DNA of 64,000 nt from the NCBI RefSeq assembly GCF_900156875.1, contig NZ_LT707409.1, positions 1,528,046 to 1,592,045 of the forward strand, in the 5' to 3' direction. Made by a program: the position numbers and the translations under genes. Shown in pieces: positions 8,260-17,340 of the stretch (position 1 is its first letter; each line of letters starts with the position of its first letter). Under the pieces are notes generated by a model that worked only from the letters and a program-made list of their open reading frames with translations, was not told the DNA's origin and ran no database searches. Origin of the DNA: Robertmurraya dakarensis (GTDB lineage: Bacteria > Bacillota > Bacilli > Bacillales > Cytobacillaceae).

Positions 8260-9828
8260 TTACGATTGCTTTGCTTTTACTTCATCACGAAGTATGCGCT
8301 TCAAAATTTTTCCTGACGGATTTCTTGGCAGTTCATCAAGAAATTCAACAAATTTTGGTTTCTTGTAAGAAGCTAAATGCTCGCGGCAGTGCTGTATGAC
8401 TTCTTCTGCTGTCATTGTTTTTCCTTCCTTCAAGACAACGTAAGCTTTCACACTTTCTCCCCATTCTGCATCAGGCACCCCGATCACAGCTACTTCAAGA
8501 ACAGCATCATGCTTATACAGAGCAGCCTCTACTTCTGCTGGATAAATATTTTCCCCGCCGCTAATGATCATATCCTTCTTTCGGTCAACGACATAAATAA
8601 AACCTTCCTCATCCATGCGCACCAAATCTCCGCTATGGAACCATCCGCCACTAAATGCTTCTGCTGTTGCTTCTGGATTTTTATAATAACCTTTCATCAC
8701 AGTAGGGCCACGGTAGATAATCTCTCCAATTTCTCCAACTGAAACATCATTCATATTCTCATCAACAACACGCACTTCAACATTTGTAACCGGCTGCCCT
8801 ACAGAATCGGTTTTTCTTAGTGAATCTTCTGGAAGTAAACAAGTTGTAGTTGGACTCATTTCTGTTTGACCAAAAGCATCGAATATACCGGCGTTCGGAA
8901 AATGATGCATGATTTTTTTCTTGATCTCTAGTGGACAAATAGCAGCCCCAGTTGAACAACGAAGAACTGATGTTGTGTCAAACTCATTAATATTTGGAAC
9001 CTGCATAACAAAATTCCACATGGCAGGCACTAAGAATAACCCCGTAATTTTTTCATTATGAATCGTTTCTAGCACTTTAACTGGACTAAATTCGCGGTGA
9101 ATATAGGTTGTTCCATTGACTGTACAGCTGATAAGTAAATTTCCAACGCCAGCGATGTGGAATAATGGCGTAACAGTTAATTGTCTATTTCCTCTGCTAA
9201 TCCTCGAATCAACTACACTGTTTAAAGCACTCATTTGCAAATTTTTGTGTGACAGAACCGCGCCCTTTGGATACCCTGTCGTTCCAGATGTGTAACAAAT
9301 CATACAATCATCTTCGTCATTGACAAGGCCATCAATGGATCGGTAGTTGACACTAGTTTGATAAATATTCTTATAGGGAATCATATCGGAAGACTCAACA
9401 TTTCCAATCACGACAATTTGCTCTACATTTGAAAGTTTATGTCTGATTGATTCAATCATTTCTACATATTCTTCTTCAATAAATAATATTTTCGTGTCTG
9501 AGTTATTTATAATATAAGCAAATTCTTCCGGTGCGAGCCTGAAATTAATCGGAACGCTAACCCCTCCGGCCAAAGCCGCAGCAAACATAATTTCTACAAA
9601 AGCTAAGTTATTTTTGGAGATCATTCCTACTTTTTCACCAATCTCAATCCCCTTGTTTTGGAGCCAGCCTGCTAAATGAAGAGTTCTTTCTTCAAGTTGT
9701 TTGTATGTAACTTTCTCATTTTCATAAACGAATGCAAGAACATTAGGCGTCTTATGGGCTCCTCTTCTTACCAATTCCCCTAATAATAGCTGGCGTGACA
9801 TTTGCAAGCTAGTTGTAGTCAATTCCAT
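8260..9828 (-). CDS. Class I adenylate-forming acyl-CoA ligase (FadD-like, copy 2), first gene of operon
   Basis: A 522-residue AMP-forming ligase with CYTSGTTGYPKG, FGQTEMSPT, the GWFHSGDLVRMDEEG hinge and the PRNPSGKILK catalytic-lysine region. It is the promoter-proximal gene of a seven-gene minus-strand operon that continues through 1795. The ATG follows AAAGGAGTG. Chain-length preference cannot be told from sequence; the sequence is distinct from the adjacent ligase and from the third ligase at 30636-32222, so the three probably differ in substrate. Confidence 0.88.
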   Translation of the reverse strand: MELTTTSLQMSRQLLLGELVRRGAHKTPNVLAFVYENEKVTYKQLEERTLHLAGWLQNKGIEIGEKVGMISKNNLAFVEIMFAAALAGGVSVPINFRLAPEEFAYIINNSDTKILFIEEEYVEMIESIRHKLSNVEQIVVIGNVESSDMIPYKNIYQTSVNYRSIDGLVNDEDDCMICYTSGTTGYPKGAVLSHKNLQMSALNSVVDSRISRGNRQLTVTPLFHIAGVGNLLISCTVNGTTYIHREFSPVKVLETIHNEKITGLFLVPAMWNFVMQVPNINEFDTTSVLRCSTGAAICPLEIKKKIMHHFPNAGIFDAFGQTEMSPTTTCLLPEDSLRKTDSVGQPVTNVEVRVVDENMNDVSVGEIGEIIYRGPTVMKGYYKNPEATAEAFSGGWFHSGDLVRMDEEGFIYVVDRKKDMIISGGENIYPAEVEAALYKHDAVLEVAVIGVPDAEWGESVKAYVVLKEGKTMTAEEVIQHCREHLASYKKPKFVEFLDELPRNPSGKILKRILRDEVKAKQS

Positions 9829-10211
9829 TCACTCCTTTAAATTAAGTAATTTTTAGTAGTAGAAATATATTAATATTCATGTTGTTGTATTATTTGAAAT
9901 ATTCAAAAAATATTAGAAGTATAAGGATATAAAAGTTGCTCATGTAGTTGTGATCGTTTTGATGTGTTTTATATAGATTGATGTAGAAGATTCGTGGATT
10001 GTATGTAAGCCCTTTCAACAACAATAGTTGTAGGTTCGATTAGAAAGATTTTTAAGACGTTTATAGAAATCAGCATCCCATCCTTTCTAAGCTAAGGTAA
10101 TTTTTTAAACAGTTATTTAAATTTTCTTTAAATTATAAATATTATAATTATAATTTAATGCTTTTGTCTACCGTTATGGGAAAATAAATAAAAATAATTC
10201 ATATCAAAGAG
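9829..10211. promoter_or_regulatory. Promoter region of the acyl-CoA operon with a palindrome and a cre-like site
   Basis: This AT-rich gap between the fabF terminator and the first ligase gene holds no plausible gene. A 15-bp near-perfect palindrome, TTTGAAATATTCAAA at 9893-9907, lies about 65 bp upstream of the ligase start and is a candidate operator. TGTAAGCCCTTTCA at 10004-10017 matches the CcpA consensus except in the central CG, so it is weaker. I could not find a convincing sigma-54 element or a FadR-type TGAATGA palindrome here. Confidence 0.4.
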
Positions 10212-10244
10212 AGAAAACATTGGAAGTAAGATCCAATGTTTTCT
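10212..10244 (-). terminator. Terminator hairpin overlapping the fabF stop codon
   Basis: A perfect 13-bp stem (10212-10224 with 10232-10244) and 7-nt loop. The far edge of the stem overlaps the fabF stop codon by two bases. The minus-strand sequence after it is pyrimidine-rich (CTCTTT) rather than a clean U-run. Confidence 0.6.
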
Positions 10245-11478
10245 ATAATTTTTTAAAAATCAACGTTGCATTATGCCCCCCAAATCCAAATGAGTTGGAT
10301 AATACGACATCAACTTTCTCTTCCTTTGAGATGTTTGGAACATAATTTAAATCTAGCTCTTCGTCAGGAGTTTCATAGTTAATCGTTGGCGGAATGGTTC
10401 CTTCTTTAATTGCTAAGCATGAAAAAATGGCTTCGACGGCCCCTGCTGCTCCCAATAGATGACCTGTCATCGACTTTGTCGAGCTAACTGCCACTTTGTA
10501 CGCATGCTCACCAAATACTTCTTTGATTGCTTGCGATTCAAATAAATCATTATACTTTGTGGAGGTGCCATGCGCATTGATATAACTAATCTGTTCGGGT
10601 GTAAAACCAGCATCGTTTAGTGCTAGTTTCATTGCACGAGCTCCGCCTGCCCCGTTTGGAGCAGGAGTTGTAATATGATAAGCATCCCCTGTTGCTCCAT
10701 AGCCAGTTATTTCGCAATAAATTACAGCTCCGCGCTTTATAGCATGCTCGTACTCTTCTAGAATAACAATTCCAGCTCCCTCAGCAATGACAAACCCATC
10801 TCGGTTTTTGTCAAATGGCCGACTTGCTGATTGAGGATCTGGGTTTGTGGAAAGTGCCGTCATATTGGTAAAGCCAGCAATGGTCATCTCGGTGATAGAA
10901 GCTTCTGTTCCTCCTGCAATCATCACATCAGCGTGTCCATTTTGGACCACTCGAAATGCATCACCGATTGAATTTGAACCAGACGCACAGGCCGTAACAG
11001 AACAATTATTCATTCCTTTAGCACCTAGTTCTATAGACACACGTCCTGAGGCCATATCGGGAATAAACATGGGAATCGTAAATGGATTTACCCTTCGAGG
11101 GCCTTTCTCCAAAAACCTCTTATGTTGTTCTTCAAATTCACCAAGACCTCCGATTCCAGAGCCAATCCAGACACCAGCTCTTTCTGGGTCTACATTATCA
11201 CCAATTGCGATACCAGCGTCCTCAACAGCCATCTTACTTGCGCCAATTGCAAAATGTGTAAAGCGGCCCATTCTCCTTACTTCTTTCTTATCGATATAGA
11301 GTTCTGGATTGAAATCTTTTACTTCTCCAGCTACTTTTACAGGAGTATCATCTGTGTTAAATTTCGTTATTGGTCCAATTCCAGAAACGCCGTCTATTAA
11401 CTTAGACCAAGTTGAAGAAATATCGTTTCCAAGCGGTGTTATGGCTCCAATGCCGGTAATCACAACTCTTTTTTTCAA
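10243..11478 (-). CDS. fabF: 3-oxoacyl-[acyl-carrier-protein] synthase II
   Basis: A 411-residue condensing enzyme with the complete Cys-His-His triad: Cys164 in [10 protein letters not shown], the NAHGTST histidine and the TGHLLGAAG histidine, plus the C-terminal [10 protein letters not shown] motif. It elongates acyl-ACP with malonyl-ACP in fatty-acid synthesis. The TTG start has a GGGGGG ribosome site. In most Bacilli the housekeeping fabF follows fabH; this copy stands alone with its own terminator, so it may be an additional paralogue with a specialised role or simply a relocated gene. Nothing in the active site suggests loss of function. Confidence 0.92.
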   Translation of the reverse strand: MKKRVVITGIGAITPLGNDISSTWSKLIDGVSGIGPITKFNTDDTPVKVAGEVKDFNPELYIDKKEVRRMGRFTHFAIGASKMAVEDAGIAIGDNVDPERAGVWIGSGIGGLGEFEEQHKRFLEKGPRRVNPFTIPMFIPDMASGRVSIELGAKGMNNCSVTACASGSNSIGDAFRVVQNGHADVMIAGGTEASITEMTIAGFTNMTALSTNPDPQSASRPFDKNRDGFVIAEGAGIVILEEYEHAIKRGAVIYCEITGYGATGDAYHITTPAPNGAGGARAMKLALNDAGFTPEQISYINAHGTSTKYNDLFESQAIKEVFGEHAYKVAVSSTKSMTGHLLGAAGAVEAIFSCLAIKEGTIPPTINYETPDEELDLNYVPNISKEEKVDVVLSNSFGFGGHNATLIFKKL

Positions 11479-11570
11479 TTTCTATTCCCCCCTATAATCT
11501 TTTTATTGATTGTAAAACTTTGATTATGCGGCTTAGCACGAGTTTCCCTGCTTACGATCCATTTATTCCA

Positions 11571-12035
11571 TTAGTTATTTTTCACACTATCCACTAGGCT
11601 TGACAGAAGCTGATAAATAGCACGATAGGCTTCTAAAATAGACATATCTTCCCTGAACCCGTCTACATAATCCAAGGTGAAATTTAGGTTCCATAGCCCA
11701 TCTTGTCCATCAAACATTAAATCAAATTTAATATCCTCGCCTTTTAGTGCGTTGTTTAAGTAGGTTCTAATTGTATTCTCCTGTTTTTTCGGGAGCTTTA
11801 ATCCAAGCATAACATCGTATGTATGAAATAGGTCATCTACTTCTAGAGAAACTCCATCAACCCCAATTTTATCAAAAAGTTCGTCTTCAATATAAATGAA
11901 TTCATTCATTTCCTTTTTTAAATACTGGATCGACTTCTCTAAAAAATCAGCACTCTCTGAACTGATCTTTTCCTCAGTTTCTTTATTACTTCTTTCAATA
12001 TAGCTGTTATTAAAACTCCATTTTTCATTTTCCAT
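11571..12035 (-). CDS. Conserved-looking hypothetical protein, 154 aa
   Basis: An acidic soluble protein with a charged N-terminal 40 residues and a compact alpha/beta-looking remainder (motifs LFDGQ... and LNFTLDYVDGF). There is no signal peptide, membrane segment or recognisable catalytic motif. GGGAGG precedes the ATG, and it lies 92 bp upstream of fabF in the same direction, so co-transcription is possible. I do not recognise the family and assign no function. Confidence 0.7.
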   Translation of the reverse strand: MENEKWSFNNSYIERSNKETEEKISSESADFLEKSIQYLKKEMNEFIYIEDELFDKIGVDGVSLEVDDLFHTYDVMLGLKLPKKQENTIRTYLNNALKGEDIKFDLMFDGQDGLWNLNFTLDYVDGFREDMSILEAYRAIYQLLSSLVDSVKNN

Positions 12036-12146
12036 TTATGCGTTTCCTCCCGCTGCCAATTCATATAATGTGAAACCTTTAATTATTGGGGATCTATTGA
12101 TCCCTTAAATTTTTTCTGTAAAATGATTGTGTCAGCAATCTGCGAT

Positions 12147-12175
12147 AAAAACAGGAGAGCCTTTTAGACCTCCTG
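12147..12175 (-). terminator. Rho-independent terminator after the MBL-fold gene
   Basis: On the minus strand CAGGAG (12170-12175) pairs with CTCCTG (12152-12157) and is followed by TTTTT, 87 bp downstream of the MBL-fold stop codon. Confidence 0.65.
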
Positions 12176-12261
12176 CCTTCAATCATACGATTCCAAGAAA
12201 TCATCCCAATACTATAGATTTACCAATATAATTTCTTTACAAACCTATGACATAGCGTATA

Positions 12262-13200
12262 TTACACCTGATATTGGAAAATCCCTTTAAAAATATCTTT
12301 TGAACATTCTCCACGGTTTATTAAATATTCAAGATGTGAGATGGTTTCACCGATAGCAAACCTCATTTCATGTGAAGTTAAATTTTCTCCAAATAATTTC
12401 AAACATACATCAAAAACCGTCGAAGGTACTTTTACAATATCGATAATTTGAACAAGTCTTTCGTCATGATGCTTCAAAATCTCGTCAATCCGCTTATTAG
12501 CGTTTTTAAATGGTTTCCCGTGTGACGGGATTACGAGCTCCGCTTCCAGCTTTTTATATTCTCGGAGTGATGTAATGTATTGCTCTAGCGGGTTGCTCTC
12601 CCCGTAAAAATGATAAGAGATGTTTGGCGTAATTTTTGGAAGGATATGGTCAGTTGAAAATAAAACACTGTTTTCTTTATTAAAAAATGTAATAAGACCA
12701 TCAGCATGACCTGGTGCATCAAAGATTTCGTATTCATATCTGCCAAATTGGAACTTATCACCTGCTTTTAAATGGCCGCTAACCTGTGGGTGCGGACTGA
12801 CCATTTGATTAAAACTCGTTTCAGTATTCGTCATATCTTCCACTACTTTTTTCGGGATACCGCAGTTTAAATAGTTTTCCTTTAATGTTTCATCCCGTTC
12901 TTTCTTAATGATTGCTGACGCTGTTTCATGCTCTATTTTTGACATAAATACTTTTGCACCCGTCATTTCCTGAAGTCCGCCTGCAAATCCGTAATGATCA
13001 GGGTGATGATGTGTTACGATAATATCTGAGATTTTTCTGCTATCAAGAAACGGTTTCCAGCTGTTGTATGCCTCTAGGTCATGGAGACCAGTGTCAATAA
13101 TCGTCCAACCGTCAGCACCTTCTGCAATAAAGCAGTTTACATGATTTAATCTAAATGGTAATTTTATTGTCACCGATGTGACATCTAAATTCTCAAGCAT
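12262..13200 (-). CDS. MBL-fold metallo-hydrolase
   Basis: A 312-residue metallo-beta-lactamase-fold hydrolase. The zinc-binding HxHxDH motif is H64-x-H66-x-D68-H69 (THHHPDHYG), followed by further metal ligands in APGHADG, STDH and IPSHGKP. The C-terminal extra domain after about residue 225 is typical of glyoxalase-II-like or thioesterase-like relatives. It probably hydrolyses a thioester, lactone or similar small substrate in the cytoplasm. A GGAGG site supports the ATG. The gene appears monocistronic and carries its own terminator, so context gives no substrate. Confidence 0.85.
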   Translation of the reverse strand: MLENLDVTSVTIKLPFRLNHVNCFIAEGADGWTIIDTGLHDLEAYNSWKPFLDSRKISDIIVTHHHPDHYGFAGGLQEMTGAKVFMSKIEHETASAIIKKERDETLKENYLNCGIPKKVVEDMTNTETSFNQMVSPHPQVSGHLKAGDKFQFGRYEYEIFDAPGHADGLITFFNKENSVLFSTDHILPKITPNISYHFYGESNPLEQYITSLREYKKLEAELVIPSHGKPFKNANKRIDEILKHHDERLVQIIDIVKVPSTVFDVCLKLFGENLTSHEMRFAIGETISHLEYLINRGECSKDIFKGIFQYQV

Positions 13201-13303
13201 AGTCTACCTCCAACTCCCTTTTTCATTTTTATTTAATATATAAAATGCCTCATGAGAAATCTGGATGGTAGTCTACGGCTTATAGGCCGTGCTGTCATTC
13301 TCC

Positions 13304-14062
13304 TTAAGACAAATTCATCTCAAGCACTACAGGACAATGGTCACTTCCAAGAATATCACTGTGGATAGCGGCCTCTTGAATAGAATCTGCGAATCTTTCA
13401 GACACAATAAAATAATCGATACGCCAGCCAATGTTCCGTTCCCTGACCTTGCTCATATATGACCACCAGGTGTACGCTTCTGTTTTTTCTGGATACATAT
13501 ATCGAAAACTATCAACAAAGCCAGCTTCTAATAATGACGTCATTTTGCCGCGTTCTTCATCTGTAAACCCTGAATTACCTATATTTGGTTTTGGATTTCG
13601 AAGGTCTATCTCCTGGTGGGCTACATTAAGATCACCGCAATAAATGACTGGCTTCATTTTATCTAATTTAACAAGATGCTCACGGATCTCCTCTTCCCAC
13701 TCCAATCGATAAGGCAGCCTTGTTAAATCCCTTTTCGAATTTGGAGTATACACATTCACAAGGAAAAAGTCCTCAAATTCAATGGTGATAATTCTTCCTT
13801 CTTCCTCATCATTTCGATCGCCTACACCGTAACTGACCGACAGTGGTTTTTTCTTTGAAAATACAGCCGTCCCAGAGTAGCCCTTTCTCTCTGCATAGTT
13901 CCAATATTGATAATATTCGGTTAATTCTAAATCAATTTGACCTTCTTGTACTTTGGACTCTTGTATACAAAAGATATCTGCATTAACCTTTTCAAAGTAA
14001 TCCAAAAATCCTTTTTTTACACATGCTCGAATTCCATTTACATTCCAAGATATTAATTTCAT
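13304..14062 (-). CDS. exoA: Exodeoxyribonuclease III / AP endonuclease
   Basis: A 252-residue enzyme of the ExoIII/APE family: MKLISWNVNGIRA start, metal-binding IQESKVQ, YTPNS, GDLNVAHQEIDL and the C-terminal SDHCPV catalytic histidine motif. It cleaves DNA 5' of abasic sites during base-excision repair. The start was moved to the ATG at 14062 because it follows AAGGAGA and restores the exact length of Bacillus ExoA; an upstream in-frame ATG would add nine unconserved residues. Confidence 0.93.
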   Translation of the reverse strand: MKLISWNVNGIRACVKKGFLDYFEKVNADIFCIQESKVQEGQIDLELTEYYQYWNYAERKGYSGTAVFSKKKPLSVSYGVGDRNDEEEGRIITIEFEDFFLVNVYTPNSKRDLTRLPYRLEWEEEIREHLVKLDKMKPVIYCGDLNVAHQEIDLRNPKPNIGNSGFTDEERGKMTSLLEAGFVDSFRYMYPEKTEAYTWWSYMSKVRERNIGWRIDYFIVSERFADSIQEAAIHSDILGSDHCPVVLEMNLS

Positions 14063-14308
14063 TATGACTCTCCTTGCTGTCCTATGCATAAAGTAAATTC
14101 TAAGTAAGTCGTTATTCGTACTTGTTTCCCTGTACCATTAAATCTACTATACTATGAAAATAGAAGTTTTTCATGTATTTAAAATCGGACTGCTGGGATA
14201 CATCCCCTACTTGTGCTGTGATTAAAAGTTTTAGACGGCACTTATAAACCTTACTGTAAGCTGTCTAGACTATTAAATAGGTACTTTCAAGAAAGTGAGG
14301 AGTTCAGG

Positions 14309-15445
14309 TTGAAACGCTTCCTTTTATTCATAATAATTATTTTTTCTCTGATAATCTCATGGCCATTTATAGAAAAACAAATAAATGGAAGCGGTCTTGC
14401 TTCCATCTTTAGTAAGGCTAGTCATGACGTAAGCACTTTTCTAAAAAGCGACGAGATGCAGGATGCTGTAAGATTAATCAATAGCATTGTAATTGGAATG
14501 GTCGAACAAATTGAAAATAGCATAGACAAAGAAAATCCAGAGTCATCTCATTCTATAGAAATCGATAAGCCCACTTTAACTTTGCCGGAGGACAACACTT
14601 TTTCTATTCATAATATCGAAATTGGTGAAACGAAGGATGTTGTTGAACAAAAATTAGGGGATCCGAAACGTGTCTCATTAAACGAGTATGGATCAAAATG
14701 GCATGCGTACCACGAGGAGTATCATAACTTTGTAAAGGTAATCTATAATCAAAACAATCAGGTTATTGGCCTTTACACAAATCAAGACATCATTTCTTCA
14801 ACAGAAGGGATAGAATGGGGAACCTCGAAACAGTCCGTTCGGGAACATCTTGGCAGCCCTCTCGATACCATTCAAAAAGGGTTTGTATATTATCAAATAG
14901 ATAAAGATGCTGATTATGACATCTTCCAGCTTGATGATAGTTTTATCACGATCTTTTACGACAAACACATGAATAATACAGTTACCTCTATACAAATTAT
15001 TCATGAAGATCTTGAAAACGCCAAGGAAGGGTTCTACACAGAAGCCAATGTTCAGTTAAGAGAGGGGCTTGAACACCAAATGTTTGATTTGACAAATGCT
15101 GTTCGACGGAATCACGGACTCCCCATACTGACATGGGATGAGCATGTAAAGGAAACAGCAAGAAAACACAGTCTTGATATGGCCGACAATTCATACTTTG
15201 ACCATACCAACCTAGAGGGCAAGTCACCCTTTGACAGATTGAAAGAAGATGATTTATTTTTTACCGCAGCCGGCGAGAATCTCGCATACGGACAATTTAG
15301 CAGTATTTTCGCACACGAAGGTTTAATGAACTCACTAGGACATCGCAAAAATATATTACAATCTGATTTCGAATATCTCGGCGTGGGAGTTGCTTTTAAT
15401 TCTGAAAATCATCCATACTATACCCAGAACTTTTACGCTAAATAG
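14309..15445 (+). CDS. CAP-domain protein with CAP-associated N-terminal domain (YlbC-like)
   Basis: A 378-residue protein with an N-terminal signal anchor (residues 1-20), a linker, a CAP-associated domain of about residues 90-240 that contains two related blocks (IEIGETKDVVEQKLGDP and IEWGTSKQSVREHLGSP), and a C-terminal CAP/SCP domain with AVRRNHGLPILTWDE, YFDHTNLEGKSPFDR and AGENLAYG. The layout equals Bacillus subtilis YlbC. The role of these extracytoplasmic proteins is unknown. Start is TTG with GTGAGGAG upstream. Its last 8 bp overlap, tail to tail, the end of the metallophosphoesterase gene on the other strand. Confidence 0.85.
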   Translation: MKRFLLFIIIIFSLIISWPFIEKQINGSGLASIFSKASHDVSTFLKSDEMQDAVRLINSIVIGMVEQIENSIDKENPESSHSIEIDKPTLTLPEDNTFSIHNIEIGETKDVVEQKLGDPKRVSLNEYGSKWHAYHEEYHNFVKVIYNQNNQVIGLYTNQDIISSTEGIEWGTSKQSVREHLGSPLDTIQKGFVYYQIDKDADYDIFQLDDSFITIFYDKHMNNTVTSIQIIHEDLENAKEGFYTEANVQLREGLEHQMFDLTNAVRRNHGLPILTWDEHVKETARKHSLDMADNSYFDHTNLEGKSPFDRLKEDDLFFTAAGENLAYGQFSSIFAHEGLMNSLGHRKNILQSDFEYLGVGVAFNSENHPYYTQNFYAK

Positions 15446-16295
15446 AAAGTAAGGTAAAGACGGTAATTTCTGGCCTGCAGAAAAATCTAATTGGCAGCTG
15501 AGATGTCCCAATCCCTCTATTCACATATAAGGGCATCTCTGATTCACCAACAAAATACAAACCACTATCGTATTTTCTAGCCATCCTTTGTTTTATGATT
15601 GGACCTAGGAATGGCAGTCGTACCTGTCCTCCATGCGAATGCCCGGAGAACTGCGCATTGACAGGATAGGTGCTAATCCATTGGGCAGAGTCTGGTTCAT
15701 GGGCTAATAGGAGAATACATTGATGTTCTTCCAATCTTTTAAGAGCTTTTTCGATATCAGGTATCCCGTACATTGCATCCTCCAAACCAGCTATATACAA
15801 ACTTTGGTCATTATGAACGATTTGACGATGGCTGTTTTCTAATACTTCAAAATTTGCCTGATTGTAAAGCTTAATGATCTCTCCCTTTGTATGAATATCA
15901 TGGTTACCTATTACAGCCCACTTTCCCCCACGGATATCTTTTAATTCTAAAAGTAAAGACGGAGTTAAACCTGTTGTTACCGAGCCAGTATGGACTAAAT
16001 CACCTGTAAATAGCAGTATATCCGGGTTCAACCCATTGATGATTTTTATAACTTTACGTAAATCTTCCTCATCATAATGAAATCCAAAATGAACATCACT
16101 AAATTGAACCATCTTCCATCCATGGAATGACAGTGGTAAATCTTTAATTTTCAAAGGTACCTCTTTGACTTCGTACCAAAAGCGTTCAGTCATAACAGAA
16201 TACGTACTGGCAATCACACCTGTTCCCAATATGCCAATCAGCACTTTAGTTGACCATCTAAAAAATGTACGTCGATTGATTTTTATTTCAGCCAT
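15438..16295 (-). CDS. Metallophosphoesterase with twin-arginine-like N-terminus (YkuE-like)
   Basis: A 285-residue calcineurin-like phosphoesterase. Metal ligands are visible in QFSDVHFGFH, LFTGDLVHTG, GNHDIHT, LLAHEPD and GHSHGGQ. The first 35 residues contain RRTFFRW followed by a hydrophobic helix, resembling a Tat or signal-anchor sequence like that of B. subtilis YkuE, so the enzyme probably acts outside the membrane. GAGGAAAGGA precedes the ATG. The natural substrate in this family is unsettled; UDP-sugar or lipid phosphoesters are possible. Confidence 0.88.
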   Translation of the reverse strand: MAEIKINRRTFFRWSTKVLIGILGTGVIASTYSVMTERFWYEVKEVPLKIKDLPLSFHGWKMVQFSDVHFGFHYDEEDLRKVIKIINGLNPDILLFTGDLVHTGSVTTGLTPSLLLELKDIRGGKWAVIGNHDIHTKGEIIKLYNQANFEVLENSHRQIVHNDQSLYIAGLEDAMYGIPDIEKALKRLEEHQCILLLAHEPDSAQWISTYPVNAQFSGHSHGGQVRLPFLGPIIKQRMARKYDSGLYFVGESEMPLYVNRGIGTSQLPIRFFCRPEITVFTLLSI

Positions 16296-16409
16296 TATAT
16301 TCCTTTCCTCTTAGACCCAAAAGTTTTATTCCATTATAATAAAAGACAGGCTTCATGTAAATTTTAATAAGAACAGATTAGTTCTCTAGATTGAACCATC
16401 TCGATGTTA

Positions 16410-16443
16410 AAAAGAGAAATGTACAGCACTGCGTACATTTCTC
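16410..16443 (-). terminator. Rho-independent terminator after the reductase gene
   Basis: GAGAAATGTAC (16414-16424) pairs perfectly with GTACATTTCTC (16433-16443) over 11 bp; on the minus strand the stem is followed by TTTTT. It lies 7 bp after the reductase stop codon. Confidence 0.85.
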
Positions 16444-16449
16444 ATCAGC

Positions 16450-17340
16450 TTATTTTCTTTTCACGACGACATTGCACTCTTCTTCTAGCGGCTTAATAAC
16501 AGCTGACATATCCAAATCGGCCAGACCTTTATGAATCGCATTCGAAAAAGAGCTTTCCGCTAAATCCCCAAGTATTGATTTCATTCCTGCCTGCCTAAAT
16601 AATACATTCGCGAGAGCGACATCTTTATGAACATACTTTACGGCACCGCCCGGCTCAAAACTGCGGTCAAGGACATATTGTTCCATATGTCTCTCTAACA
16701 TGCGGCTGTCCCCATAACTAACCTTCAGAAGTTCGTACAGCTGTTCAGAATTTAGTCCAAATGCAGCCCCGGCAACCATTGCCTCTGACGCTGCGACAGA
16801 ATGCACTGCTACTAAATATTGATTAATCAGCTTAGCAATGCTCCCAGACCCAGACGGCCCAAGGTATTGAATGGTTTGACCAAAAGCTTTGAAAATCTCA
16901 CTTGTTTTGTCATAGCTTGCCTTGTCTCCGCCGACCATAATCGTCAGAGAGCCCTGTTCAACCCCCTCAGGTCCCCCGCTTACCGGTGCATCCAAATAAC
17001 GAATCCCTTTCGCAGCCGCTTCTTTAAAAATCATTGTACTTGTGTCAGCACCAACAGTTGCAAAGTCAATACAAATCGTATTTTCTCTCGCATGCTTAAT
17101 GACACCGTCATCGCCAAGATAAACATCGATGCAATCTTGCGGCATTGATAGGCAGCTGCAGACAACATCAGAATGCTGCGCCAGTTCTTTTATTGAAGAT
17201 GCGGATTCAGCACCAGATTTCAATAAATCTGCCACTTTTTCAGGTGAACAATTATAGACACCCACAGAAAAACCTGCATGCAATAATTTTTTTACCATTC
17301 TAGAACCCATTACTCCTGTACCAATAAATCCAATCCTCAT
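16450..17340 (-). CDS. NAD(P)-dependent beta-hydroxyacid dehydrogenase (tartronate semialdehyde reductase-like)
   Basis: A 296-residue 6-phosphogluconate-dehydrogenase-family enzyme: Rossmann motif GFIGTGVMGSRM at the N-terminus, substrate motif DAPVSGGPEGVEQGSL, and the catalytic lysine in SGSIAKLINQYL. Its start codon overlaps the stop of the hydroxypyruvate isomerase gene by 4 bp (ATGA), so the two are translationally coupled. That pairing points to tartronate semialdehyde/hydroxypyruvate interconversion in glyoxylate metabolism; 3-hydroxyisobutyrate dehydrogenase activity is the alternative. No glyoxylate carboligase is nearby. Confidence 0.87.
   Translation of the reverse strand: MRIGFIGTGVMGSRMVKKLLHAGFSVGVYNCSPEKVADLLKSGAESASSIKELAQHSDVVCSCLSMPQDCIDVYLGDDGVIKHARENTICIDFATVGADTSTMIFKEAAAKGIRYLDAPVSGGPEGVEQGSLTIMVGGDKASYDKTSEIFKAFGQTIQYLGPSGSGSIAKLINQYLVAVHSVAASEAMVAGAAFGLNSEQLYELLKVSYGDSRMLERHMEQYVLDRSFEPGGAVKYVHKDVALANVLFRQAGMKSILGDLAESSFSNAIHKGLADLDMSAVIKPLEEECNVVVKRK

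Noticed and set aside
9829-10211. Sigma-54 promoter for the seven-gene acyl-CoA operon
   Set aside because: No GG-N10-GC element was found on the minus strand in this gap; a simple palindrome and a weak cre-like site are all that is visible.
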